From NCBI GenBank assembly GCA_036244855.1, contig BQKZ01000354.1:54743-91111 (forward strand): 36,369 nucleotides of DNA, given 5' to 3'. Of the stretch, positions 20,350-30,056 are shown piece by piece (positions within the stretch are counted from its first letter, which is position 1; each line of letters opens with the position of its first letter). Below the pieces are notes generated by a model. That model searched no databases. It was not told the origin of the DNA and saw only the letters and a list, made by a program, of their open reading frames with translations. The translations under genes were made by a program, and so were the position numbers. Source of the stretch: Temnopleurus reevesii (lineage: Eukaryota; Echinodermata; Echinoidea; Temnopleuroida; Temnopleuridae).

Positions 20350-20928
20350 GTAGAGAAAGGAACCAAATATTTTTCAGCGTATTTAACTTAAGAACATTTG
20401 GCATTTGTTTTCCATTTTTCATGCAATTATTTTTTGGCAGAATGGATCAGGCCCTTAATATCTGAAACTCTTTATATCAACGACCAGGTAGCGATTATGG
20501 AGGCAACTTTTAATGTGCGTGAACATAAAATCCATGAACACTAAATAAACATAGGTCTATGATTTAATGCATATTACAAATGAATGAATAAATTCGTGTA
20601 TAAATGAATGGATAAAGTTCGTTGATAAATGAATACGTAAATGAATAAAGTTCATAAAAGCAAGCAAACTTCAGAAAACTGAGATAAGTTTGAAAAAGAA
20701 AACCTTGAGAACTATCGTAATTAATTTAGGTAAATCTCGCAGATATCGTACGCTCACTTTCAAATAACATGTGGCGTTTTCGCTTTCTTGTGTTGCTCAT
20801 AATATTCATCATGCTTGTTGGAATTTTTTGGCTACTCTATATAATTAACTGGCGAGAACAGCAACTTTGATGGACTTTTCGATTCGGAAAAGAATAATGT
20901 TTGGATCTTATTTTTGTTATCCTGATAG

Positions 20929-21042
20929 ATGATGGATGCCTCCCCAATCAGTTCCGATGTACAGATGGGGCCTGTATTGCTTCAGCGTTCTTTTGTGACA
21001 CTGTGGCTCAATGTCTCGACAACTCTGATGAAACAGCTTGCA
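20929..21042 (+). CDS. Exon: LDLa repeat 2
   Basis: Follows TATCCTGATAG and ends at GTAAGT, phase 1 to phase 1. It encodes DDGCLPNQFRCTDGACIAS and FFCDTVAQCLDNSDETAC. Six cysteines and the final S-D-E are intact, but C-D-G-x-x-D is C-D-T-V-A-Q, so the calcium site is weakened. Confidence 0.92.
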
Positions 21043-21472
21043 GTAAGTTAAAAATCAGTTGTGGTCACGTTAAAACATTCGCTGTCAGAACACTCATTCT
21101 TGCACGAAAAGCACATTCTAGAAATAGGAGGGTTTCCAATCGATTTCAATGTATGCAAGTTTTTTTTTTCCAACGAACGTAATTATGTGATATTTCTCGA
21201 ACCGGGTTCTAACAGTTTAGTTAATAATTGGATTACAATACTTGTAATTAACTTTGCAAACATTTTTTGTTGCTACATGTATGTAGGGCAAGTCTCGTGT
21301 CACCCACTGAGTCATGTAAATAAACCTTTGGAGAAAAGTTTCAGATGGTAATTTCTCAGAGTACCCGCAATTATTCGCAATACTAGATTTCCAGTGCGCA
21401 AAATAATGTATCAGAGCTTTTTTTAAATCAAATAACAGCTGATCATACCCATTGTCCATTTTCTTCTTGTAG

Positions 21473-21589
21473 ACTACCCAGAATGTGAAGACGATGAATT
21501 TTCATGTGACAGCAAACAATGCATTAATGCATCAAAGAGATGTGACTTCATCCAACATTGTTTTGATGGTTCCGATGAGAGAGATTGTG
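21473..21589 (+). CDS. Exon: LDLa repeat 3
   Basis: Follows TTTTCTTCTTGTAG and ends at GTGAGT, phase 1 to phase 1. It encodes [20 protein letters not shown] and [16 protein letters not shown] with six cysteines. Its last 29 coding bases and its donor are the first unit of a 93-base tandem repeat that follows. Confidence 0.92.
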
Positions 21590-21900
21590 GTGAGTATTGA
21601 GGTGGTGCTAGGTCAGGCTTGCGAAATATTCTTTGAATCTCATGTCCTACCGCTTTTGATGGTTCCGATGAGAGAGATTGTGGTGAGTATTGGGGTGGTG
21701 CTAGGTCAGGCTTGCGAAATATTCTTTGAATCTCATGTCCTACCGCTTTTGATGGTTCCGATGAGAGAGATTTTGGTGAGTATTGAGGTGGTGCTAGGTC
21801 AGGCTTGCGAAATATTCTTTGAATCTCATGTCCTACCGCTTTTGATGGTTCCGATGAGAGGGATTGTGGTGAGTATTGGGTGGTGCTAAGTAGGGTTCGA
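21561..21900 (+). repeat. 93-base tandem repeat carrying a copied exon end and 5' splice site
   Basis: Units start at 21561, 21654, 21747 and 21840 (TTTTGATGGTTCCGATGAGA). Each contains the 29-base 3' end of LDLa exon 3, the donor GTGAGT (in the third unit the exon base before it is changed: TTTTG instead of TTGTG), and about 60 bases of intron. A fifth, degenerate unit may extend to about 21960. The long open frame through it is in another phase and is not coding. Confidence 0.95.
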
Positions 21901-22565
21901 GAAATGGTCTTTGAACCTCATGTTCTCGCGCCTTTGGTGGCAAGGTTAGAAGCGTCGAAATGCTGGCCTCTGAAAAATGAACTTATATCCTCATGCCATT
22001 CCGACTTCGACGACTCCTTTGAGAGAAAAAGAAGATATCGAAAGTATACATGCTTCGAAAGGTGGAAATGTCAGACGAGAGAATGGATATAGAGTTATCG
22101 AATTGGTAACAGGTCGAGTATATACAATTAATCTTTGATCCTTATGTTAAGTTCAATGCGATGTTATAATGATATAATTTGATAATTACTCGACTTAACA
22201 GATGAACAGACGAGAATAATTCTAAGACTACATTGGAACTGCTTTGGGTTTTTTTTACAAAATAATTAAATCTCCATTCGTAGGGCGCTTTTTATGCGTC
22301 AATGGAACAACGAAAGGATCTGTGCTACACATTTTCTTCATGCAAATACATTACATTTTGATCATTATCTCAGACTTACATATGTAGTGAAACTTTACTC
22401 AGTGAATCTGTTTTCATCAAAGGTTTATTTTTGTGTTGTTCATATAATGTTTTGAAGTTGCCAATCGCATATCGATAGGCTGGTTTACAGTTTGCAAACG
22501 AACGTAGTTACGTGATATTTCATAGATCGGTTGGTAGCAATTTAACCACAATACTCGGAATCAGG

Positions 22566-22739
22566 GGCCAATCGAAAGAAATTGTCTTAGCTATCATCTT
22601 CTTACTAAGTATTGTACCACCCTGGTAACATAGATTCACCAATGTTTATTTCTATGTTAAGAGGGCAGGAGGGTGGCACAATATGTTAAGACGTCTCAGT
22701 AAGAAGAGGATAACTTAAACCATTTCGTGCAATAGGCAC
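22566..22739. mobile_element. MITE family B, complete copy
   Basis: The left arm GGCCAATCGAAAGAAATTGT (followed by CTTAGCTATC) and the right arm ending CATTTCGTGCAATAGGCACC are long inverted repeats flanking a short centre. Fragments of the same element lie at 4537-4605, 4800-4850, about 27255-27325 and 27700-27777. Confidence 0.8.
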
Positions 22740-22746
22740 CAGGTTT

Positions 22747-22842
22747 CCATGCATTATTTGTTGCTATAGCGGCTAATCCTCTGGCAAGCCTTGGGCAAGC
22801 CTTCGGTTGTCGGGAACAACTTTTTATAAGCAGAAGGCATAT
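22747..22842 (-). mobile_element. Short foldback element family H, copy 2
   Basis: Reverse complement of the 15967-16053 element, sharing the repeated GGCAAGCCTTGGGCAAGCCT block. It ends about 50 bases before the LDLa 4 exon acceptor. Confidence 0.65.
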
Positions 22843-22892
22843 GATTTGCATTGGTAAACCTGCCTATTTTCTGACTTGTTTTCCTGGAACAG

Positions 22893-23015
22893 AAATGAAA
22901 GAGTGCAACAGTGACGTGTTTCAATGCTACGATGGAACCCTTCTACCCGGTGAAGTGCATTGTGATGGCATGATTGACTGCATTGGTAATACACATGAAG
23001 ATGAGAAGGCTTGCC
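22893..23015 (+). CDS. Exon: LDLa repeat 4 (five cysteines)
   Basis: Follows TTGTTTTCCTGGAACAG and ends at GTAAGT, phase 1 to phase 1. It encodes ECNSDVFQCYDGTLLPGEVH, then CDGMIDCIGNTHEDEKAC. The third cysteine of the family is replaced within G-T-L-L-P-G, leaving one cysteine without its usual partner. Two further copies of this exon follow at 23097 and 23297. Confidence 0.88.
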
Positions 23016-23094
23016 GTAAGTACACTCTAAAAAAATCTGCAAAATTGTATTGATAGCTAAATTTACCGTACATGTCTTATATATGAAATGTTAT

Positions 23095-23217
23095 AAATGA
23101 AAGAGTGCAACAGTGACGTGTTTCAATGCTACGATGGAACCCTTCTACCCGGTGAAGTGCATTGTGATGGCATGATTGACTGCATTGGGAATACACATGA
23201 AGATGAGAAGGCTTGCC
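23095..23217 (+). pseudogene. Copy 2 of LDLa exon 4, no acceptor
   Basis: Coding sequence nearly identical to 22895-23015, with the GTAAGT donor kept. The bases before it read GTTATAAATG instead of AACAGAAATG, so the AG acceptor is absent and an in-frame TAA (23094-23096) blocks read-in. About 80 bases of following intron are copied too. Confidence 0.9.
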
Positions 23218-23294
23218 GTAAGTATACACTCTAAAAAAATCTGCAAAATTGTATTGATAGCTAAATTTACCGTACATGTCTTATGAAATGTTAT

Positions 23295-23417
23295 AAATGA
23301 AAGAGTGCAACACCGATGTGTTTCAATGTTACGATGGAACTCTCCTGCCCGGTGAAGTCCACTGTGATGGGATGATTGACTGTATTGGTAATACACATGA
23401 GGATGAGAAAGCTTGCC
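23295..23417 (+). pseudogene. Copy 3 of LDLa exon 4, no acceptor
   Basis: Same structure as copy 2 (TTATAAATG start, in-frame TAA, donor GTAAGT kept), with several mostly silent differences such as CACCGATGTG and CTGCCCGGTGAAGTCC. The repeat spacing is 200-202 bases. A C17 run follows at about 23437-23454. Confidence 0.9.
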
Positions 23418-23459
23418 GTAAGTGTCAACCTGCCCCACCCCCCCCCCCCCCCCCTCATT

Positions 23460-24158
23460 TCCTTTGTAGATATTGACCTAATTGCTTAGAAGTAGGCAGT
23501 AGACAGTCCTTTCCTCATGTTACACATTCATTTGACTGAAAAAGAAACATTTGAAACCCCCTTTATTTCAAAATCACAGAAAGCATTATTTACACGTTCA
23601 TCCGGGATATACCCACATAAGATGATCAATATCTCAAAATATGAACGATGTTCATCCGCCGCCATTCTGTGGGGGCAGCATTGAAAATTAGTAAAATGCC
23701 AAATAGCCAAAATAGCAATTTTTTTTAAAGTCAAACTTTATATATATGTCACGATTTTTAAAATAATTTTATACTAACATTTTTTTTACGATACACATAA
23801 AAGTGAGGATGTATATAATTTTCTTTACCTAAAGACTTAAAAGCTGTAATACAACGCGCACCGTGTACACAATTATACAAGTTTGCTCTTGCCTAGCGCG
23901 ACTCGTTTTAACAACCGAAAACACGAAATTTATAAGGGATGTACATTGGTCACGTCGTAACAGTTTTGCGTTTACCGCGCTTTTGTTACCGGTTTCTGGA
24001 TGAAAATGGAAACTGTTTAAAAAATTAGAAATATGATACTTTGAAAAAGGTTTTCTGAAACCAATAATCAAAACAGCTTTGAGTTTGAAAAACCTGTTTC
24101 TGCCTTAATTAAGAATGTATAAAAATTGTCAATATTTCATATTTCATTTTTCTATGCA
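23460..24158. other. Intron sequence with no recognised feature
   Basis: AT-rich with T and A runs. No domain-like open frame with splice support and no clear inverted repeat. Confidence 0.5.
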
Positions 24159-24159
24159 G

Positions 24160-24303
24160 CAATCATGGAGTCGGATAAAAGGAGGTGCAACGATCCAACT
24201 GACTCCCTTGATGACGTCACATTCAAATGCCTTTATGACGTCAATGAGTTCGGTCTGATCAAAGGATGCCGCAATGTGAGACACTTGGAGGAATGTACAC
24301 ACG
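24160..24303 (+). CDS. Exon: degenerate LDLa-like repeat 5
   Basis: Follows TTTTTCTATGCAG and ends at GTAATT, phase 1 to phase 1. It encodes RRCNDPTDSLDDVTFKCLYD and LIKGCRNVRHLEECTHG. Only four cysteines remain and the calcium cage is absent, but size, phase and the C-x(n)-F-K-C start fit a worn LDLa module. Splice sites are good, so it is probably still an exon. Confidence 0.7.
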
Positions 24304-24639
24304 GTAATTCACCTTATTTACTCGTATAATTCGATATCAGTATATCAGAACAATGACACACAGACGGGTATTATCCAAGTTTACCAGTAACAGAGCCTTG
24401 CATGATGTCATCACAGTGTCATTATCTGCAATTAGATTCAGATTGTCGGATTCCTTTTTAGTTTAAAACATCGTATGCAGGGAATACGACAAGTTTAAAG
24501 GAAAGTATGTGCAAGAAGCGTGCATGTTGCATTACCTTTACAAAAAAAAATGGAGATGGCATTTTCAGGTTCCGTGGACCCTGCTGTCAGTTCAATAGCT
24601 TTCGCCATTTGACGTCATAATCTACTATTTTCGTTTCCA

Positions 24640-24830
24640 GAGAACGACGCCTATCCCATTACATCATGAAATGCCGTAAAGTCCTAGTCTATCCCACCTC
24701 GTTTACAATGTAGCAGAAAGAAGGACCGCTTGGTTTGGAGAGTTCCATGAAATAACCCCTACAGACATGACAGAACAACACGAGATTTCCAAAGTCCTAT
24801 TGTATCCCATAAACACAATCATGACAATGG
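24640..24830 (+). pseudogene. Two degenerate copies of LDLa exon 6
   Basis: TTTCCAGAGAACGACGCCTA and TCATGAAATGCC, then GTCCTAGTCTATCCCA, parallel the true exon's CCAGAGAACAACACATG, CCATGAGATGTCC and GTCTTACTGTATCCCA. A second short match (AGAACAACACGAGA and GTCCTATTGTATCCCAT) lies at 24772-24810. Both are full of stops and lost cysteines. Confidence 0.7.
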
Positions 24831-24901
24831 TACTATACAGCGTCCTCTACGATATTGACTATCAACCGTTTACATCTTTGTTTCACTGCTTTTCCGTCCA
24901 G

Positions 24902-25018
24902 AGAACAACACATGTCCCCCTTACACCATGAGATGTCCAGGGTCTTACTGTATCCCATTGCGTTTTAGATGTGATGGAAAGGAGGACTGCCAATATGGGG
25001 AGGATGAGGAGAAATGTG
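24902..25018 (+). CDS. Exon: LDLa repeat 6
   Basis: Follows CTGCTTTTCCGTCCAG and ends at GTAAGA, phase 1 to phase 1. It encodes TCPPYTMRCPGSYCIPLRFR and CDGKEDCQYGEDEEKC. All six cysteines and the calcium-binding acidic residues are intact. Confidence 0.92.
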
Positions 25019-25730
25019 GTAAGAATGATGACGAACAAAATTAATGTTATCTTGTCACGTTTCAATTTTAACACCAACATAACATACTTTTCATTTCGAG
25101 TATAACCATTATACATTTAGATAATTACAATCTGTATCAAATAATGCTAAAATAATGTGTAAATTTGCACAACCAGATGTAAGGTGTCCATTGCAAATAG
25201 AATAAAATAAGCTAACATTATTCTACTACGAAATTATAAATTCTAAATTCTAAAATTAGTATTAGAATAAGATACGATTGTTTCGTTACCATCTATTAGA
25301 AAGCAATTTCTTATTTTAGCAAATGGTTTTGAAATTTCATTTTCACGGCGATTTTCCTACGTTATAAACAAAATCAATTTGCAATATATTTCATTAAAAG
25401 TGTCTTCCATGAAATGAATGATAATTATCTTGTGCTGTAGATATAGGACTCGTCCCGTTCTGATGTTGTTTTAGTTAGAGTTTCTTAAGATGTTATTATT
25501 TTCATGTCTTGGTATTTTTTTCTCGATATATCCCCATCCCCATCCCCAGTCCTCCATCCCCATCCCCATCCGTGGCAGAGACTATTATAAAATGAAGGGT
25601 ATAACAATTAATTACTTTTCAACGGTTTAAAATTGTTATAAATAACATATAATTTTAAAATATTTCAATGTTGTAATTAGCATAAGTATTATACGTATAT
25701 TAACTGAGTTTATCTTCACGAATTCTGAAG

Positions 25731-25804
25731 AATCGTTCATCTGCCCAACCGGTACCTACCGATGTAATGGAGAGTCCAGTAACCGTGTCTGTATAAGACC
25801 TGAT
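25731..25804 (+). pseudogene. LDLa exon 7, first copy, 3'-truncated
   Basis: After GAATTCTGAAG the frame reads ESFICPTGTYRCNGESSN and RVCIRPDHVC, then leaves the domain at the duplication breakpoint (GTGTGCTTTTTTAAGACG). It keeps the tyrosine codon that is TAA in the second copy, but lacks C-D-G, the last cysteines and the donor. Confidence 0.85.
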
Positions 25805-26037
25805 CATGTGTGCTTTTTTAAGACGGTATTATTTTTTTGTCTTGGTATTTTTTCTCGATATATCCCCATCCCCATCCCCATCGGTGGCAGAGACTATTAT
25901 AAAATGAAGGTTCTAAAAGTTAATTAATTTTCAACGGTTTAAAATTGTTACAAATAACACATATTTTTTCACTATTTTTAAAGCTGTAATTATTACAAGT
26001 ATAAGTATAATTATCTTTATCTTTACGAATTTTGAAG

Positions 26038-26166
26038 AATCGTTCACCTGCCCACCTGGCACCTAACGATGTAATGGACAATCAAGTAACCGTGTCTGTA
26101 TAAGCCCTGAACATGTGTGTGATGGTGTCATCCACTGCCCAGAAAGAGATGATGAACTTCTTTGTT
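26038..26166 (+). CDS. Exon: LDLa repeat 7, second copy, with in-frame TAA
   Basis: Phase 1 to phase 1, ending at GTAAGT. It encodes ESFTCPPGT, a TAA at 26064-26066, then RCNGQSSNRVCISPEHVC and DGVIHCPERDDELLC. All six cysteines are present on either side of the stop. The first copy has TAC at the stop's place, so a single base change made it. The acceptor (TTTTGAAG) is weak. Skipping this exon leaves the frame intact because exon 6 and the LRR cap are both phase 1. Confidence 0.75.
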
Positions 26167-26610
26167 GTAAGTTATGAATCCTTACGTATTCGTTTTCCTA
26201 TTTTCTCCTTTTTCTTATCTTTCTCTCTCATACTATTCACTGTAGATGACGTTAATGGAGTGCGTTATTCATAAATCTTTTGAGCCTGAGGCTTGATCGC
26301 CGACGAGAAAAAAAGTGGTCCTATATATACTCATCCCGTATTTTGAACATTTAAATGTTCCCTAGAAGGTTCTAAATAACGTTAGATAGTAACTTTTTAC
26401 CTTTATTTGTTCATTAAAGAGTGTTTAAAAACATTTTAAAGAGTTTTGTTTTACATGCAAGAATTCGAATGTGCACATTGCTTCTAAGAAAGTATCCAAT
26501 GAAATTAGAATTACGTTTCATGTTTTATTTGTTTATGCTACAACAAGTAGTGGTACACATTTGGGTTTGAAATTTTAGATATATTGGGTTATCTACTAAT
26601 TGGCTGCAGG

Positions 26611-27001
26611 GTTTAAAGTCGTTCCGTCATGATCGACACGACTTCTGGTTGCGAGCGCGAACGGACGGCGTGTTGCGTATTGGCAACAATGATATTTAAA
26701 CATTTCCTTGCTTACGCACCTTGCCAAGCTCAGAAACTCGAAACACTTCGTACAACTTTCCGATGCTTGTTGTCGTCGCTTGTATTTGATTTGTCCTCTC
26801 TTTGGCTTCGATTGTTTCTATAAAAACATGCGGAACACATACGTTTGCAACTATTGTGCTGTGAGCTAGCGAAATAAAGCTTGCTCAATCGCTATTCCAG
26901 GTAAAAAAAAAATCTGCTCGGCAATCTTCGCAATCAAAATGGCAGCGGACAGTTTGGCTCCTAACAGGAAGTCATGTCGATCATGACGGACTGACTTTAA
27001 A
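26611..27001. mobile_element. Foldback element family I
   Basis: The left end TTTAAAGTCGTTCCGTCATG and GATCGACACGACTTC are inverted against GAAGTCATGTCGATCATGAC and GGACTGACTTTAAA on the right. About 390 bases, without coding capacity, ending 60 bases before the LRR cap exon. Confidence 0.85.
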
Positions 27002-27062
27002 TATGACACTATATGAACAATGTTATACCAACCTCAATTTCTCTTTCCCTCGATCACTGCAG

Positions 27063-27159
27063 ATACATGTCCAGAAGGATGTGAGTGCCACGATCTTTCC
27101 TATGGATGTAACTTGACTGCTGCAACCAGTCGACAGTTACCACGGCAGCTCAGAAAACT
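27063..27159 (+). CDS. Exon: LRR N-terminal cap
   Basis: Follows CCCTCGATCACTGCAG in phase 1 and ends in phase 2 at GTAGGT. It encodes TCPEGCECHDLSYGCNLT and RQLPRQLRKL. The C-P-x-G-C-x-C-x(n)-C cluster is the usual LRR cap, followed by the first L-P-x-x-L-R-x-L step. The change from phase 1 to phase 2 marks the move from LDLa modules to LRR exons. Confidence 0.88.
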
Positions 27160-27254
27160 GTAGGTTCAGGGTTCAAGACCCTTAGAAAGAGAAGCTGTGA
27201 TTAAAGCCTTCTAAATCGAAATCGCAAACGTTTGTCATTTCTAAATTTGTTGAG

Positions 27255-27777
27255 TTATATTTGCAAGAAACTATAATCTGGTCTAAGCTATCCTGTTCAT
27301 GCTAAGACGTCTTAACTTCTTGTGCCACCCTCTTATACTGCCACAAATATGGATACGTCTATCTTAAAGCCCAAGTACAGTTTTGGTAATAGCCAATATT
27401 TTTATCGCCAAATTTTGTCTTCAAATCTACTTAAAAAGAAACATGATATCATGAACATGTTGTACAAAAGATTGTACGAAAAATTAACAGGTTTTGGAAA
27501 AGTTATAACCTAAAGTGTGGAAAATATTTTAGCGTCGTAGCCCCCGACGCTAATTCAATATTTTCTTTCTTGATATAGGACAACTTCTCATGAACAGAAT
27601 TGGATGAAAATGTCAGAATTTATTCTTTATGTATTCCTTTTTAGCATGCTTTAATAAAATCTTGGAAATAAATAATCTTTACCAAAACTATACAAGGGCT
27701 TTAAGAGGATTGCACAATTTAGATATCTTAGCAAGAAAAGGATAGCCAAGACAATTTCGTGCGATTGGCCCAAGGAT
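27255..27777. mobile_element. MITE family B arms, split
   Basis: Left-arm-like sequence (GGTCTAAGCTATCCTGTTCA, GACGTCTTAACTTC) near 27260-27325 and a right arm (AGGATAGCCAAGACAATTTC) at 27740-27777 match the complete copy at 22566. The 370 bases between may be a later insertion. Confidence 0.5.
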
Positions 27778-27779
27778 TC

Positions 27780-28380
27780 CCAAAGTCCTGGAAAATCCTG
27801 AAAAAAATTATGATCATGGACAGTCAGGGACATTCGGTAAATTTAAGGCGATCCATGGAAAATTCATAGAATTGCATTTACGGCTTGGCTATACTACAGC
27901 CTTCTAGTTTCCAGTTCCTTGTCTCGTTGCTCTCACGCTCTATGACAGTGACGGGAGTTGGAGATCATAATAATAGTCGTGTGTGATTTTAAAGACTGTG
28001 AAAGAAGAGAAGTCTTGGAGATCAGCAATCAGTTATGGAAAAGTCATGTCATTTTGTTTTCACATTTCTGTCAGAATGGTTTTGCAATTTCTGTCAGAAT
28101 GGTTTTGCAAGTTTAATTAACCAGTGGTTTTGTTCAATAGACATTTTCAGTTGCTGACCGATATGAATAAAGCTCCCTAATTTTGTAGTTTGTTATTCAG
28201 GATTTTTTTCTGTAGAAGACTTAGAAAATGGCGATTTTTGCTGGACGTTGCACGCTTGGGTGAGATTTTTTAAAACCACCACTTCAAAAATATTCCGTAC
28301 ATTTTCAATCTTGGGTGATGATGAACTGTCGATTTTTTATAAATCGAAAAGTAGCTAACGTATTTTTTTTCATTCACGTA
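27780..28380. other. Intron sequence, with a short direct repeat
   Basis: Only a two-unit direct repeat (TTTCTGTCAGAATGGTTTTG at about 28064 and 28090) stands out. No exon-like frame was seen. Confidence 0.5.
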
Positions 28381-28383
28381 AAG

Positions 28384-28500
28384 GTCTTTGAGGCTGATCA
28401 GCGAGGAGAAAGAGAATAAAACAAGAGCACTTGGACCAACCAATGTTGCAGTGGAAGATGACGACTTCAGTCCATCCAAGCTGCCACATTTGATATATCT
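28384..28500 (+). CDS. Exon: LRR 1 with charged insertion
   Basis: Follows TTCATTCACGTAAAG and ends at GTACGT, phase 2 to phase 2. It encodes SLRLISEEKENKTRALGPTN and SPSKLPHLIYL. At 117 bases it is longer than the 72-base LRR exons that follow, because of a charged stretch (EEKENK) and an acidic one (VEDDD). The closing L-P-x-L-x-x-L is LRR-like. Confidence 0.75.
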
Positions 28501-28599
28501 GTACGTGAGACTACATATTTCAGTGAAGAAAACTCATAATATTTAAAAGACTCTCTGGAAATACATAATGATTTAAATAGTTACCGTCGCGATGATTAT

Positions 28600-28884
28600 A
28601 ATAATATGCAGTCCTTATATAGCACTAAAATTACCTCTGATAAAGGTCTCCAAGCGCTCTACAATTAATTGAGCATTTTACCCTGGCTTTAGCAATATCA
28701 GCCTGTGCGGCGAGTATGCATTTCAAGCAATATATTCCTACCAGCTACCCATTCACCTCACCTGGGTTGAGTGCAGCACAATCTGGATAAATTTCTTGCT
28801 GAAGGAAATTAACGCCATGGGTGGGACTCGAACCTCGGACCTCTGCACGAAAGGCGGGTGTCAGAACCACTACACCACGGCGCT
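28600..28884 (-). mobile_element. tRNA-derived SINE S2, near full-length
   Basis: Read on the - strand it begins GCCGTGGTGTAGTGGTTCTG (A box) and GAGGTTCGAGTCC (B box, 28824-28836), continues with the CACTCAACCCAGGTGAGGTG block and AGCCAGGGTAAAATGCTCAA, and ends CTATATAAGGACTGCATATT. Best copy of this family in the window. Confidence 0.85.
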
Positions 28885-29170
28885 TCCTCAATAATCTTTA
28901 TTGCATTGAAATCCATTCAAAACTTTGTTTACAAGAATTCCATGTGTTACCTCTCATATGGGTTTGTTAGATAGTATATTTCTACCTCCCGTTTAGATCC
29001 AATACACCTATTTCCACATATTTACGCAATGATTTCACAAGGAATTCGTGTTTGAAGATTTCTTTTTAGTTCAGAATTGATGGGTCTTCTTTATAATCAG
29101 ATAATGTTGCGCATTAGTTACTATGAATATGTTGATTATATATTGAGATAATGCATGCTTTCATCACTAA

Positions 29171-29239
29171 ATAAAAAAAAAAGTTCATCATATTTTTTTA
29201 TCAGAGACATCGGTTACTCCAAGATTTCAGAGCTGATGT
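29171..29239 (+). pseudogene. Truncated copy of the LRR 2 exon
   Basis: A poly(A) stretch, AGTTCATCATATTTTTTTATC, AG, and the first 35 bases of the exon (AGACATCGGTTACTCCAAGA onward) are repeated identically just before the true exon. The copy stops at GCTGATGT and runs into A18. It has an acceptor but no donor. Confidence 0.92.
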
Positions 29240-29280
29240 AAAAAAAAAAAAAAAAAAAGTTCATCATATTTTTTTATCAG

Positions 29281-29352
29281 AGACATCGGTTACTCCAAGA
29301 TTTCAGAGCTGATGTCTGGCGCTTTTAACAAGAACCAGAATCTGCGAGAACT
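29281..29352 (+). CDS. Exon: LRR 2
   Basis: Exactly 72 bases after TTTTTTTATCAG, ending at GTAAGT, phase 2 to phase 2. It encodes DIGYSKISELMSGAF and NKNQNLREL. The 24-residue unit L-x-I-x-x-x-x-I-x-x-L-x-x-x-x-F is a standard LRR. Confidence 0.88.
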
Positions 29353-29710
29353 GTAAGTAATCCTCAATTTAGTTGTTTTAAACCGAGTCTGCCTTTCTTC
29401 TCACCTGAAAATCGTTTTACGGATTACTCGACCAGCATAAAACCACCATATACTGTCAATGATACTCCATAAGACAAACATTTTAATATAACCTCCTCGG
29501 TGATTGCTTGGCGAAACTACTACTCAGTTATAAGGAACTTATAACTCTATAACCTCTATAGGAAGACAGCTCTGTGTAGAGAATCCAGGCAATAATTACT
29601 CTTTCATCTATTATGTATTTTGATTATTTTCTTTCTCATCTGATTTATATATTGATTTGGGGTTAGTACTTTTAATTAGTTATTATTTTATATGAAAATG
29701 AAAATAATAA

Positions 29711-29853
29711 CTAAGAAATTAGGGTGCAGTTTTGCACCCTTAGGGGAGCTGCCTATACATGGTGCGCATCTCCACATCTCTAACAAAAATGGTGCTGCTA
29801 TTGTACCAGCGGGTGCATTCCTAATTGTGCAAAATTTCACCCTAAATTCTTAA
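29711..29853. mobile_element. Inverted-repeat element family G, copy 2
   Basis: TAAGAAATTAGGGTGCAGTT on the left is inverted against GTGCAAAATTTCACCCTAAA on the right. Same family as 11360-11565. An AT-rich palindrome (TTAGTTATTATTTT near 29676) lies just outside. Confidence 0.7.
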
Positions 29854-29984
29854 AGTGAGCTGCACCATCTTAAATGGTCAGGCACATGCTGACAAATATT
29901 TTTTTCCAGTTTTTTAATTTCAATTTAGCTGAAATTTGTGCATATAAAATAATTAGATTTTGGTGATATTTGTTTCTATTTTAG

Positions 29985-30056
29985 CCATCTCCATGAGAAC
30001 AAGCTCACCGAACTCCATCAAGACTCATTTCAAGGCTTAGAGCAACTTCGCTTCAT
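29985..30056 (+). CDS. Exon: LRR 3
   Basis: Seventy-two bases after TTTCTATTTTAG, ending at GTAAGT, phase 2 to phase 2. It encodes HLHENKLTELHQDSF and QGLEQLRFM, a consensus LRR (L-x-x-N-x-L-x-x-L-x-x-x-x-F-x-G-L-x-x-L). Confidence 0.93.

Larger units (their letters stand above)
25486..26166 (+). repeat. Tandem duplication of about 325 bases carrying LDLa exon 7
   Basis: Blocks such as TCTCGATATATCCCCATCCC and GGTGGCAGAGACTATTATAA, TTTTCAACGGTTTAAAATTG and the LDLa exon recur about 325 bases apart. The first unit ends inside the exon at about 25804. A CCCATC minisatellite (25540-25572, 25861-25880) differs in length between the units. Confidence 0.85.

Noticed and set aside
21485..21889. 134-residue open frame over the 93-base repeats
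   Set aside because: It is in a different phase from the LDLa 3 exon and exists only because the repeat length is divisible by three; it has no domain signal.
21561..23417. CRISPR-like array of spaced repeats
   Set aside because: The repeats are tandem without unique spacers, and the locus is clearly eukaryotic with introns.
22824..23438. Histidine- and cysteine-rich frames on the - strand repeated three times
   Set aside because: They are the antisense of the triplicated LDLa 4 exon.
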